From contig NZ_JJOY01000041.1 of assembly GCF_000979455.1 (NCBI RefSeq), forward strand, positions 31,220 through 95,219: a stretch of DNA of 64,000 bases, in the 5' to 3' direction. Under the pieces are notes generated by a model. The model worked only from the letters and a program-made list of their open reading frames with translations, did not search any database and was not told the DNA's origin. Shown here one piece after another: positions 26,428-36,001 of the stretch (position 1 is its first letter; the number at the start of each line of letters is the position of its first letter). This DNA is from Methanosarcina sp. 2.H.T.1A.6 (lineage in GTDB: Archaea; Halobacteriota; Methanosarcinia; Methanosarcinales; Methanosarcinaceae). Both the position numbers and the translations under genes were made by a program.

Positions 26428-29247
26428 TTACGCTGCTGTAAACCTTATAGTGAATTCCGTTCCGTTGTCTATTTTCAGTTCAAATCCACCTTCTAACTGG
26501 TCTACAAGGGTAGTTACCAGTTGTATGCCAAGACCTTCGGAATTTTCCAGATCAAAACTTTCAGGCATACCTATTCCGTTATCTGATATTGTCAGAATAA
26601 AACTGGTGCCCTTTAAGCCCTCATTATTGCTTCCTGCTCTATTGTCTTTGCTTTCCTGGGAGTCTTCTCTACAAAGTTTGATTTGAATTATCCCATTATC
26701 TCTGTCGGCAAATGCATGTTTGAGAGAGTTTGAAACAAGTTCGTTGATGATTATACCTAATGGGACTGCAGTATCCATATCAAGGAAAATGTTTTCTTCC
26801 AGATTCATATTTAAGCTTGTACTGGCATTTCCAAGCCTGTATGTCTGGAAAAGATTCTTAGTGAGTTCCTCAACATATGACGAAAAGTTCAGTGTATCGA
26901 GCCCTCCACCTTTGTACAGTTCCTCATGGATAAGAGCCATTGATATTACTCTGTCCTGACTTTCCCTGAAGGCTTCCAGGACTTCCAAACCCTTTACACA
27001 TTCTCTGTTGTTGAATTTTTCAGCCTGGAGATCCAGCAGGGAGGAGATTACCTGCAGGTTATTCTTGATCCGATGGTGAATTTCTTTTTTACGGGCAGTT
27101 TCGATATTCGAAAGGAACTTTTCTGTCTCTTTTCTTTCGGTCACATCATAAATCGTACCCTGATAGAATTCCGGCTTTCCATCCTTTCCCTGAATTTTCT
27201 GGTAGATTTCATTAACCCATCTGATTCTTCCATCCCTGTGCTTTATACGAAATTCGGTTTCTTCGTAACCAATGGATTGAGAACTTTGAATCTTTTCCTC
27301 TTCTTTGAGAACGAAAGACAGGTCTTCCGGATGGATTATGTCTTTCCACTTAATCCAGGACATAAACTCTTCTTCGCTATACCCGGTGATCTCTTCAACA
27401 GCACCATGCAGAAATAGAGGAACAAAGTTTTCATCAAGCTGGAAAGCAATCCCATGGAAATTCTGTATGAAAGAGCGGTATTTCCTCTCACTCGCTTCAA
27501 CGTTTTTTATTGCAAGTTTCCATTCCGTAATATTTTTAATAACTCCTATGGCTCTGTATACCTTTCCGTCGTCACTTTTTAGCCAGACTCCATAGTTTTC
27601 GGCATAGAGGTAGTTGCCATCTTTTTTTCTGAACCTGAATTCTACCTGAAATTTTTTATCTTCCTCAAAAGACTTCATCAGGTTCTCAAGCAGTTCCATC
27701 CTGTCTTCAGGATGCACATGTTCTATCCAAACCGATTTATCTAAATTCTCTAACTCTTCCGGATCGTACCCTGTTACTTCCCGTATAGCTCCTGCCCAGC
27801 TGACTTCATGTGTTTCGAGATCGAAATCGAATATAACCTGCCCGGTCTGTTCGGCTGCTGTACGATATCGTTCTTCACTTTCTTGAAGTTTTTTACTGGC
27901 AAGTTTTTTCTCTGAAATATCTTTCAGTACTCCTATAGTCCCGTAAGGCTGACCCTCATAATCCGTAAGCCAGACTCCATTATTTTCTATATAAATGCAA
28001 GTTCCATCTTTTTTTCTCAACCTTAATTCTTCCTTAAATCTGCCTCCGGTATTTCTCACACTCTGAAATTTCTCATCCCCTCGATTCATATCTGTGGGAT
28101 GGATATTTTTAATCCAGACTTCCTTGCCAAGCTTATGGATTTCTTCAAAACTATACCCTGTAACTTCTTCTATGGCACCTGCCCAGCTGCTCTTATCTGT
28201 TCTTAAATCGTACTCATATACCACCTGTCCTGTCTGCTCTGTGGCAATCCTGTATCTTTCCTCGTTTTTCCGAAGTTTTTCTTCTGCTATTTTACTTTTG
28301 GTTATATCTCTAGCAATAACCGAGATATCGGTCAGCTTTCCGGATGCATCAAAAACCGGAGAAATAGTTAGTGAGACATTTATTATCCTACCATCCTTTC
28401 TTAACCGTAGAGTCTCATAATTGTGGATTTTATCTCCCTGTTTAATCAGTTCAGCCAATTCTTCTGTTTCTTCAACTAATATGGATGGCTCCAGAATGGA
28501 TATGGGCTTTCCCAGAACTTCTCCAGATGAATAACCATAAATTTGCTCTGCACCTTTATTCCAGCTGGTAATGATGCCATCAAGGGATTTGATTATAATG
28601 GCATCGTTCGAATATTCCACAATATTCGCCAGATTCTGAATTTTCTCTTCTGCTTTCTTGCGCCTGGAGCTTTCTATCTGTTCCCATTTTCCTTCCCTTT
28701 TGATCAAAGCAAATTGGTGGTTGATGACCACATCGATGATCTCAGCTACGTTGCACCAGTCGAGAGGATATGTACAGAGAGCAATCATCCGGTAATTGCC
28801 AATGACATCGTTTACCTGTTCCTCATAATCATCAAAATCACTCCAATCCTTTTTTTTCAGCCGGAAAGAATTTCCCAACCTCAGACCGTCATAGCCATTA
28901 GTCAGGGCCTGGTTGAGTTTTTCAACCCAGCCATTTAAGACTCTCTCCGAATCGAAATTGCCCTCTTTTAAATACCAGTAAGTGTAGGGAAAAATTTCTA
29001 TTTGCCCTCGCTCCAGATAAACATCAAAATCAGGAACAGCCCTTCTAAGGGCTTCTTTTGCCTCTTCTACTTCCGAGGGTTGTGATACGATCCACATACA
29101 AAATTCGTTATTTTCCAGCCCGGCCTTGAAATATGGGGCCAGTGTGTCCACCAAATCTTCTTTTGTCTGGTAAAATTGACAGAAATGGGTTCCCCAGGAC
29201 ACGTCTCCAATAATATCAATGCCAGATTTTCTCAGGCTTTCTCTCAT
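26428..29247 (-). CDS. MEDS-PAS(4) sensor histidine kinase
   Basis: 939 residues, no membrane segment. A MEDS domain (about 15-180; GTHFCQFYQTKEDLVDTLAP) is followed by four PAS domains (about 200-710), each with its PAC ending (GTIGVLKDISEKK, AIGVIKNITEWK, GTIYDVTERK and ISVIARDITKSK). A HisKA_2-type phosphoacceptor region (KKEIHHRIKNNLQVISSLLD, about 720) and HATPase_c (N box NELVSNSLKHAF, G boxes SDNGIGMP and GLGIQLV) complete it. Cytosolic sensor kinase; the signal is unknown, though MEDS domains are named from methanogens and the DcmR protein. GGAGAAGGTG precedes the ATG. Confidence 0.9.
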   Translation of the reverse strand: MRESLRKSGIDIIGDVSWGTHFCQFYQTKEDLVDTLAPYFKAGLENNEFCMWIVSQPSEVEEAKEALRRAVPDFDVYLERGQIEIFPYTYWYLKEGNFDSERVLNGWVEKLNQALTNGYDGLRLGNSFRLKKKDWSDFDDYEEQVNDVIGNYRMIALCTYPLDWCNVAEIIDVVINHQFALIKREGKWEQIESSRRKKAEEKIQNLANIVEYSNDAIIIKSLDGIITSWNKGAEQIYGYSSGEVLGKPISILEPSILVEETEELAELIKQGDKIHNYETLRLRKDGRIINVSLTISPVFDASGKLTDISVIARDITKSKIAEEKLRKNEERYRIATEQTGQVVYEYDLRTDKSSWAGAIEEVTGYSFEEIHKLGKEVWIKNIHPTDMNRGDEKFQSVRNTGGRFKEELRLRKKDGTCIYIENNGVWLTDYEGQPYGTIGVLKDISEKKLASKKLQESEERYRTAAEQTGQVIFDFDLETHEVSWAGAIREVTGYDPEELENLDKSVWIEHVHPEDRMELLENLMKSFEEDKKFQVEFRFRKKDGNYLYAENYGVWLKSDDGKVYRAIGVIKNITEWKLAIKNVEASERKYRSFIQNFHGIAFQLDENFVPLFLHGAVEEITGYSEEEFMSWIKWKDIIHPEDLSFVLKEEEKIQSSQSIGYEETEFRIKHRDGRIRWVNEIYQKIQGKDGKPEFYQGTIYDVTERKETEKFLSNIETARKKEIHHRIKNNLQVISSLLDLQAEKFNNRECVKGLEVLEAFRESQDRVISMALIHEELYKGGGLDTLNFSSYVEELTKNLFQTYRLGNASTSLNMNLEENIFLDMDTAVPLGIIINELVSNSLKHAFADRDNGIIQIKLCREDSQESKDNRAGSNNEGLKGTSFILTISDNGIGMPESFDLENSEGLGIQLVTTLVDQLEGGFELKIDNGTEFTIRFTAA

Positions 29248-30076
29248 TTTACACCTTCTCCGACTTGAGGATGTAAAGGCAAAAATTTCGTTTTCTCATG
29301 GTATGTGTGCCCTGCCTCCCCTCTCCACGTTTCACAATTTCGGCTCTTCGCTGTTTTGGGTTTTGGGAGTCAGTTACCGAAAACCGTAAGCATAAGAATC
29401 TCTCTACTTTTTTCCAAACACGGGTGGAGTGTGCTTGTTTTTTCAGATTTGATCAACGACTCACCCTCCCGATCCTATTTTGTATATTATAGTTCTCGCA
29501 ATAAAAAACAACACTTCATAAACTGAACAAAGTGCATTCAGTTTATGTTTAAAGTGTATTTCGTAAGTTTACTCTTTTAACATATAATAGTTCATTCATA
29601 AGATTAGAAGTTACGCACTTGTGATGAAAAAACAAGCACGTGAAACCTTACCAAGAACATTATTAGTTAGACTCTTTGGTGTCTCATGCAACTGGTTTTT
29701 GGTTCAACTGCGTAAGTCCTAAAGATTTTAATGAGCCGATCCCAAAATTCAAAATTTGCTTCTTTGGATCTAGTATTTTAAGTGACCAATCGAGCTTACG
29801 ATCATGAAAACAATCCTGAATAATTATGATGATAAGAATAAAAATGGATTTTTGGATCAGCTCAATCATTTATAGTCACCTCTGCATATAACGCAACATT
29901 CTTATACCTGGTATATGGCAACTACCCAACGCACCAAAAAACAGCCTATTGATGTTGATTTGGAGTTTTCAAAAACATGTAATTGCCAACTCCTGCAAAA
30001 CTGAAAAACATAATAAATAGACAACAAGTAAAGAGAATGGGCTCCCAAAAATTTGCCCATTAAATCTTAACTTGAT
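29248..30076. other. AT-rich intergenic region with inverted-repeat ends
   Basis: About 830 bp without a supported gene. At 29339 it has the sequence CGGCTCTTCGCTGTTTTGGG, which also ends the element at 34.31 kb. At 29608 and 29706 imperfect inverted repeats (AGTTACGCACTTG and CAACTGCGTAAGT) enclose 110 bp. Short frames here look random. Confidence 0.5.
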
Positions 30077-30202
30077 CTAATGCACCCGCAGCTCGTGGGG
30101 TACCTGTTTCGCCATCTTCAAAGACAGCGAATCCAGATTTTCCGGCACCTGAGTTGTTTTTATTAGGGCTATCTCCTCCACTCTCTTGTGAAGGTCAGCC
30201 AC
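30077..30202 (-). pseudogene. N-terminal relic of a bacterial-type PAS histidine kinase
   Basis: A GTG at 30202, just after the CheB-CheR stop and an AAAAGGGA ribosome site, opens a 41-residue frame: MADLHKRVEEIALIKTTQVP, then ENLDSLSLKMAKQVPHELRV. This is the usual start of bacterial PAS kinases (pattern PENLxxLSxxxxxxxLHELRVHQIEL). The frame stops where Gln of the HQIEL motif is expected (TAG for CAG) and the similarity then fades. The downstream PAS and kinase domains are gone. It was probably transferred together with the CheB-CheR gene. Confidence 0.6.
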
Positions 30203-30223
30203 CGGCCCGAACAGGTCCCTTTT

Positions 30224-33200
30224 TTAGTCGTGGTCTTCCTTCTTCGTATTTTCTGGTTTGATTTCCCTCTCCGTAGTTGCAATGGCATATACCTCCCCGG
30301 CTTCATTCACCAATGAGGTGGCGGTCAGCCACACATCCATTATCCGGCCGTCTTTGGTGAGCCGCTGTGTGCGGTAAGGTTCCAGAACTTCAGTGTGGAT
30401 AAGCTTCTTCAGTGTGCCCAACTCTTCTTCTTTCCGGTTCACCGGAATCAGGCTGCTAATATTCATCGTCAGTGCCTCGGCTTCTCTCCAGCCGTAAATC
30501 TTCTCAGCCCTCGGATTCCATGCCAGGATGCGACCTTCCATATCCTGCAACGTTATAGCATCGCCCGCGTCGTGCACTACCACTGCCAGGCGGCGTATGG
30601 TCTCGGATTCCTTCAGAATCTCCCTTGCCCGCTTCATCTCGGTAATATCAGTAAAGGTAATCACCGCTCCCTTGATTACGTTTTCAAGTGTGCGATAGGG
30701 CCGGATGCGCAGCAGGTACCACGAGCCCTCCCGGGCCTGGACTTCAATATCTTTGGGTACTAGGCTGTCCAGCACCTCCTTTATATCTTCTATCAAACGG
30801 GCATAGCCCAACAGGTTTGAGACAATGTGCCCAACCGGCCGTCCCACATCGGTCGGAATCAGATTGATTACCTGTGTAACGGCAGGAGTGAAGCGCAGGA
30901 TGCGCAGTTGATGGTCCACAAAAATAGTACCTATACCCGTGCCGGCTAACAGGTTGTTCATATCGTTAATTGCCTGCGACAGATCGGACACCTTTTTTTC
31001 CAGTTCGGTATTGACCGTAGCCAATTCCTCGTTGACTGACTGCAGTTCTTCCTTGGAAGTCTCCAGCTCCTCGTTGGTGGATTGCAGTTCCTCGTTGATT
31101 GACTGCATCTCTTCGTTGGAGGATTTGAGTTCTTCATTGGAGGTCTCCAGTTCTTCATTGGAAGCTTTGAGATGTTCTTCCTTAATCTGCAGTTCCCGCT
31201 TCAGCTCTAAGATGCGCGCGTCACCTACCATTGCGCTCTCAAAGGCGCTTTCCCCGGCACCTATGGCGGTGGTCTTCCCGGTTTTGCTCTGCTCCCCCTC
31301 CGGCGGTTTTTCAAAGGTGACCAGAAACAGGTTTGGCCCGGTGGCGGCGGCAGGGTCTGACGCCACAGGTCGTAGTGCCAGATTGACTGTAGTGAAGTCA
31401 CCATTGGTTTTGACCCGCAACCCGGGGTGGAATACCGGCTCTTTATTGACCGCGGCTTTGTACAGGTCCGTGGCCAACTCCTGCCGCAATCCCTCGCGAG
31501 CCATCTTCAGGATATTCAGGCCAGCCTCACCAGGAGCCGGTTCCAGGTACATGCCGGTACGGCCATGAAGATAGAGGATGTCACCTCGCTGGTTGACGAG
31601 CACACCGACCGGAGCGTAATGTTGCAGCATCGTCTGTTCGGTCAGCTCGCGCAGCTGAGGTTTGCTTTCGCTAGGAGCCTTGCCGGATGGTCTTTGGATC
31701 TCCCTGCTTTCCGGTCTTGATGGCATAAGTGTCCCTATGGGAGGGCGTCCACTGCTAACATCCTTTTTGCGATACAGCTTCGACTTGCGGTCCAGCGTGT
31801 CAAAAAAGTTATCGAACTCACCCACGGTCTCGGAGGGACCAAGGAAGAGAAATCCGCCCGGGTTCAATGCGTAGTGGAAGAGGGGGATGAGCTTCTTCTG
31901 CAGTTCCCTGTCCATATATATCAGCAAGTTGCGACAGCTGAGCAGGTCAAGTTTGGAGAACGGTGGGTCTTTGATAATGTCCTGCTCAGAAAAAACAATC
32001 ATGTCACGGATACTTTTCCGAATGCAGTAGCTGCCGCTTGAATCCTGGGTAAAGAAGCGCTCCAGCCTTTCCGGTGAGATATCGATGGAGATGCTGGCGG
32101 GATAGACGCCGCTGCGGGCTTCTCCGATGGCCCGGCTGTCAATATCGGTTGCAAAGATTTGTACCTTGAATATTTGCTTCAACATTTCCATCTGCTCCTG
32201 GAGCAGGATGCCGATAGAATAGGCCTCCTCACCTGTGGAGCAGCCGGGCACCCAGATCCGTATCGTTGAATCCGGGTGCTTGTCGGTAAAGAGATGCGGG
32301 ATGACTTTCTCCAGGAGTGCCTCGAACGCCGTTGGATTGCGGAAGAAACTGGTGACGCCGATTAAAAGGTCGTGAAAGAGTGCCTTCACTTCGGCAGGTT
32401 TTTGCTCTAAATAACGCACATACTCATCTACACTCTTGATATTCTGGATGGCCATACGCCGATCGATGCGGCGGCTGATGGTGTTCTGCTTGTAATGGGA
32501 AAAATCGTGGCCGTTCTGGGCGCGCAGCAGGTTGAATATCTTTTTCATCGCGTCTTCGGCCTTGAGGACCGCATGGGGTCTTTTTCCAAAGGCCTGGGTG
32601 ACATAGGTAATGAGCTGGGCCGGCATCTCGGCAGGCTCCAGGATGTAGTCTACCAGGCCTGTGGCAATGGCGCTGCGCGGCATGCCGTCGTACTCGCTGG
32701 ATTTGGGGGTCTGCGCCATCAACATGCCGCCCTCGGCCTTGATCGCACGCATTCCCAGTGTGCCGTCGCTGCCGGTACCCGAGAGTACGATGCCAATGGC
32801 CAGCTCTTGCTTGCCCTGAGCCAGGGATCTGAAGAATAAATCAATCGGAAGACGATGGCCGCGCGGCTCGACCGGTTCCAGCAACTGCAGTGCACCATCC
32901 TGAAAAATCATGTCGTGGTTAGGCGGAATGACGTAGACGCAGTCAGGATGGACAACCATCCCGTCCTTGACCTCGTAAATCGGCATCCGTGTATAACGCC
33001 CGATCAGGTCGGTGAGGATGCTCTTGTGGTTAGGGTCCAGGTGCTGCACCAGGATAAACGCCATGCCGGGATTGGTGTCGTCGGGAATAGCTGAAAAGAA
33101 ATTCCCGAACGCAGCCAACCCACCAGCCGATGCGCCTATGCCCACGATGGGAAAGTCCTCTTTTGGGGATTTATTCGAGTCTGCATCCGGGACAGGGAGT

Positions 33201-33271
33201 TTACTAATGGAAGTTTCTTGTGCAGTATGCAGCTTTTCCTCTTTGCCTGTAGCTTCCTTTTTTTTGATCAT
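30224..33271 (-). CDS. CheB-CheR-PAS fusion sensor protein
   Basis: 1015 residues from the ATG at 33271 (the ATG at 33289 lacks a ribosome site; AAAGGA lies 8 nt before 33271). CheB methylesterase domain first (IVGIGASAGGLAAF, LVQHLDPNHKS, LSGTGSDGTLGM supply Ser, His, Asp). CheR methyltransferase follows (VPGCSTGEEAYSIGI, FATDIDSRAIGEAR, CRNLLIYMD). Then comes a Glu/Ser-rich coiled coil of SNEEL/TNEEL heptads (about residues 680-760) and two PAS domains with PAC ending FTDITEMKR. No kinase domain. The G+C content and codon choice are clearly above those of neighbours and no chemotaxis genes lie nearby, so acquisition from a bacterium is likely. Confidence 0.87.
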   Translation of the reverse strand: MIKKKEATGKEEKLHTAQETSISKLPVPDADSNKSPKEDFPIVGIGASAGGLAAFGNFFSAIPDDTNPGMAFILVQHLDPNHKSILTDLIGRYTRMPIYEVKDGMVVHPDCVYVIPPNHDMIFQDGALQLLEPVEPRGHRLPIDLFFRSLAQGKQELAIGIVLSGTGSDGTLGMRAIKAEGGMLMAQTPKSSEYDGMPRSAIATGLVDYILEPAEMPAQLITYVTQAFGKRPHAVLKAEDAMKKIFNLLRAQNGHDFSHYKQNTISRRIDRRMAIQNIKSVDEYVRYLEQKPAEVKALFHDLLIGVTSFFRNPTAFEALLEKVIPHLFTDKHPDSTIRIWVPGCSTGEEAYSIGILLQEQMEMLKQIFKVQIFATDIDSRAIGEARSGVYPASISIDISPERLERFFTQDSSGSYCIRKSIRDMIVFSEQDIIKDPPFSKLDLLSCRNLLIYMDRELQKKLIPLFHYALNPGGFLFLGPSETVGEFDNFFDTLDRKSKLYRKKDVSSGRPPIGTLMPSRPESREIQRPSGKAPSESKPQLRELTEQTMLQHYAPVGVLVNQRGDILYLHGRTGMYLEPAPGEAGLNILKMAREGLRQELATDLYKAAVNKEPVFHPGLRVKTNGDFTTVNLALRPVASDPAAATGPNLFLVTFEKPPEGEQSKTGKTTAIGAGESAFESAMVGDARILELKRELQIKEEHLKASNEELETSNEELKSSNEEMQSINEELQSTNEELETSKEELQSVNEELATVNTELEKKVSDLSQAINDMNNLLAGTGIGTIFVDHQLRILRFTPAVTQVINLIPTDVGRPVGHIVSNLLGYARLIEDIKEVLDSLVPKDIEVQAREGSWYLLRIRPYRTLENVIKGAVITFTDITEMKRAREILKESETIRRLAVVVHDAGDAITLQDMEGRILAWNPRAEKIYGWREAEALTMNISSLIPVNRKEEELGTLKKLIHTEVLEPYRTQRLTKDGRIMDVWLTATSLVNEAGEVYAIATTEREIKPENTKKEDHD

Positions 33272-33289
33272 ATTATCGCATCCTTTCAT

Positions 33290-33886
33290 GCCTGAAACTG
33301 AATCGTTGTAATGCCCTTCATGTGTGTACTAGATGATGGAAGTAGCTGCCAGGTTTACGCACATAATCTTGGACAGGTTTGAACTCATAAAGATAGATGA
33401 AATCCAGGGAGTTTTCCACTAGACGGATGTATTTTTTAAGCCTTAACCTTAGTAAAAAAATACTTCCAGGCGAATACCCATGCCCTCTTACCATTGGCCA
33501 AGGGGTTGGAAAATTTCCCAAATTATTTTTACTCACCTCTAATGCAATCTCTCCCTAAAAAGTAACTCAATTAGATTCCCTTCTCACGTCAGGTACATTC
33601 GTTGCCGTTTTTCCAATAATGTCTTAAATCTTTAAATTCTTCAAAAAGGACTAAATAGATAATATCTCTAACAGATAATTTAACAGATAGTATTCTCTTG
33701 TTCTAATAGATAATATTCTCTTGCGTTTTTCGGAAATATCAAATAAGCTCTTCATAGGCCTGTTTGATTTGAAAATCAAATTGGTTTTGGGAAGGCTCCT
33801 ATAATATTAACTCAATATTATAGGAGCACAAATATATCAAACTGGAATTTAAGAAATCATAATATTTTTTATTGAGGGGGAGTTAA
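33290..33886. other. intergenic region upstream of PsiE-like gene
   Basis: No supported gene. AT-rich with short AGATAATATTCTCTTG-like repeats at 33655-33725 and a perfect hairpin at 33795-33827. Confidence 0.5.
33795..33827 (+). promoter_or_regulatory. perfect 14-bp inverted repeat
   Basis: GCTCCTATAATATT, loop AACTC, then AATATTATAGGAGC, a perfect 14-bp palindrome about 60 bp before the PsiE-like start codon. It could be an operator or a transcript hairpin. The TATAATATT inside is TATA-box like. Confidence 0.5.
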
Positions 33887-34309
33887 ATGAGAGCTCATTA
33901 TAAAATATTCATGATAGATCAGAATAAAATATTTAAAAAGATAATTGATTTGATCACTATTATCATCCTTTATATACTGCTACTGGCGCTACTTGCGGGG
34001 GTGATAAATATCCTCCTGGACATCAAATCAATTTTATTCGGGACTCTTGGAGGTGGTTTTGGTCAGATAGTCTCCAGTGTCCTCACAATTTTTGTTCTTA
34101 TTGACCTTTTCAAGACTTTTGTTGATTTTCGTGAACATGAAGAAATCAGAATTACATATGTAACCGACGCTACGATTTTAATAGTCATGCGTGAAATCGC
34201 GGCAGGGGTATATGCCCAAAGATTTGATTATCAATTTATTTTAGGCCTATCGATATTGCTGTTGACATTAGGTATAATAAGAGCTCTAGCTGTCAAATAT
34301 CCACCATAA
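33887..34309 (+). CDS. PsiE-like membrane protein
   Basis: 140 residues with four hydrophobic segments (about residues 22-45, 60-80, 92-106, 118-135) and the pattern VLIDLFKTFVDF, then HEEIRITYVTDATILIVMRE that marks PsiE (phosphate-starvation-inducible) family proteins. Function unknown. A strong ribosome site (GAGGGGGAG) precedes the ATG. Confidence 0.75.
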   Translation: MRAHYKIFMIDQNKIFKKIIDLITIIILYILLLALLAGVINILLDIKSILFGTLGGGFGQIVSSVLTIFVLIDLFKTFVDFREHEEIRITYVTDATILIVMREIAAGVYAQRFDYQFILGLSILLLTLGIIRALAVKYPP

Positions 34310-34494
34310 TGGCTCTTCGCTGTTTCGAGTGGGTAATTTACATTCATCCCCTAAATGTTGAAGTAGTAGATCTAAAATTTAAAAACATTTGTTGTTGAAA
34401 ATCACATTCAAGCTTGATGTTTCTCTTTTTGACCGGGCTACATTATAACTAAGGAATTATTTTCAACCCATAAAAAACAGCGAAGAACCATAAT
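34310..34494. mobile_element. putative MITE with TCTTCGCTGTTT ends
   Basis: The left end ATGGCTCTTCGCTGTTT at 34309-34325 and the right end AAACAGCGAAGAACCAT at about 34478-34494 are inverted repeats about 17 bp long enclosing 150 bp of AT-rich non-coding sequence. No transposase. It begins in the last codons of the PsiE-like gene, so it may supply that gene's stop codon. Confidence 0.5.
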
Positions 34495-34638
34495 AATTAA
34501 GCCCTCATAAAAAAGTAAAGGTTAATTTTCGGCCTCTCTGTTGAACGTTTAAAATATGGCTATCAACATTAGAGATATTTTAAACGCGTCTTAAAACGGT
34601 TGATATCTATACCATTTGGAAGTTTTGGAAATATCCGG

Positions 34639-35328
34639 TCATTCATCGTAATCAGGTACTTCAAAAAGGGCAGGATATTTCTCTTTTAGTGGTATGAAGA
34701 GTTCTTCGTCTAATTTTGTATCATAAAGTGTTTTCACTTTAGAAAGCTGGTCAAGTGATAAATGGTAAGCCCTTTTAAGGTTAGCTCCCTCAAGGTTAGC
34801 TCCCTCAAGATTAGCCCCCTCAAGGTTAGCCCCCTCAAGGTTAGCCCCTTTAAGGTTAGCTCCTTTAAGATCAGCCCCTTCAAGCTTAGCCTTTTCAAGC
34901 TTAGCCTTTTCAAGCTTAGCCCCCTCAAGGTTAGCTCCCTCAAGCTTAGCCCACTCAAGATGAGCCTTTTCAAGGTTAGCTCTTTCAAGGTTAGCCCTTT
35001 CAAGGTTAGATTTTTCAATCTTAGCCCACTCAAGGTTAGCTTCTTTAAGGTTAGCTCCTCTAAGGTTAGCTCCCTCAAGCTTAGCCCACTCAAGTTTAGC
35101 TCCTTTAAGGTTAGCCCCCTCAAGGTTAGCCCTTTCAAGGTTAGCCTTTTCAAGCTTAGCCCACTCAAGTTTAGCTCCTTTAAGGTTAGCCCCCTCAAGA
35201 TTAGCTTTTTCAAGGTTAGCCCTTTCAAGGTTAGCCTCTAGAAGATCAGCCCCTCTAAGGTTAGCTCCTTTAAGGTTAGCCTTTTCAAAGTTACCCGCTT
35301 TAAAGTTAGCTTCTTTAAGGTCAGACAT
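34639..35328 (-). CDS. pentapeptide-repeat protein
   Basis: 229 residues, nearly all A(N/D)LxX pentapeptides (about 37 repeats from residue 5 to 193: ANLKGANLRGADLLEANLER and so on), which form a right-handed quadrilateral beta helix. The C-terminal 35 residues (YHLSLDQLSKVKTLYDTKLD) are a standard post-helix tail. Repeat residues at variable positions are mostly Lys, Glu, Arg and Gly. Known roles in the family include DNA mimicry of gyrase substrates, but most members are of unknown function. The DNA is a near-perfect 15-bp tandem array, so the length is likely to vary between strains. Confidence 0.85.
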   Translation of the reverse strand: MSDLKEANFKAGNFEKANLKGANLRGADLLEANLERANLEKANLEGANLKGAKLEWAKLEKANLERANLEGANLKGAKLEWAKLEGANLRGANLKEANLEWAKIEKSNLERANLERANLEKAHLEWAKLEGANLEGAKLEKAKLEKAKLEGADLKGANLKGANLEGANLEGANLEGANLEGANLKRAYHLSLDQLSKVKTLYDTKLDEELFIPLKEKYPALFEVPDYDE

Positions 35329-36001
35329 GCCTCAACCTCTTTTCCTTCACCACGATTTTTGTTTGCCCTTTCTCAATTGTGAACTAAAATAAACATTACC
35401 ATGTTAGGAAGATATCTTCTGCTCTTCAGGATTTAGCTTTTAAAATTGTATCGATTCACAGTCTCGGTCTATCAGGCCTGTCATGGCCAGGAAAGGCCTT
35501 TAAGGTCTGGCATCTAATCCGAAAAGCCTTTGGTGCCCTGTTAAGGATCTGCAGCTCTCTGATCTATCAAGGATATCCCCATCCTTAAGAACATGGAAGG
35601 CCTGTATAAAAAACGTTATCATTATCAATTATTGTTCTGGTCCTGATCCTACGGAAAATAACAACAATCTTTTAAGAGGCTGTCTTAAAATTCAAACCAG
35701 TTCTACATTTGGATAGTGGGCATTGTTGATTTTAAATTCAGATCGTAAATTTATTACATCTTACTTACTCGCTCGATATATAATATCAAACGCATAAGAC
35801 ATCATAGTTAAAACTTACACTTTAGACATTTAACAGTTAAATTCTACCGTTTTTCAGTTCAAATGCGTAAGTCCGGTCCCAATTGTAAAATCAAATTTAA
35901 TTTTAAGACACGCTCTCAGAGGTGTGCAGAATAAGGTGTTTGCATCTCTACCAGGTAATATCACCGGTTGGTTTTGCTACAAAATTCAAACCGAATAGTA
36001 A
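35329..36001. other. gene-free region holding a MITE-like element
   Basis: No gene supported. It contains the inverted-repeat element at 35676-35917 and GC-poor surrounding sequence. Confidence 0.5.
35676..35917. mobile_element. putative MITE with GTCTTAAAATT ends
   Basis: Left end GAGGCTGTCTTAAAATT, right end AATTTTAAGACACGCTCTC, imperfect inverted repeats of about 17 bp, 242 bp apart, non-coding. GxCTGTCTTAAAA ends are typical of IS5-group insertion sequences. Near the right end the string TTCAAATGCGTAAGTCC also occurs at 29.7 kb (TTCAACTGCGTAAGTCC). Confidence 0.55.

Noticed and set aside
29684..29869. Minus-strand frame of 61 codons, possible transposase piece
   Set aside because: No transposase motif is recognisable; AT-rich chance frame is likelier.
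33318..33536. Minus-strand frame of 72 codons upstream of the CheB-CheR gene
   Set aside because: No ribosome site, no motif, no conserved composition.
34762..35241. Frames of 159 and 164 codons in other frames of the pentapeptide gene
   Set aside because: They arise from the 15-bp period, which leaves all frames open.
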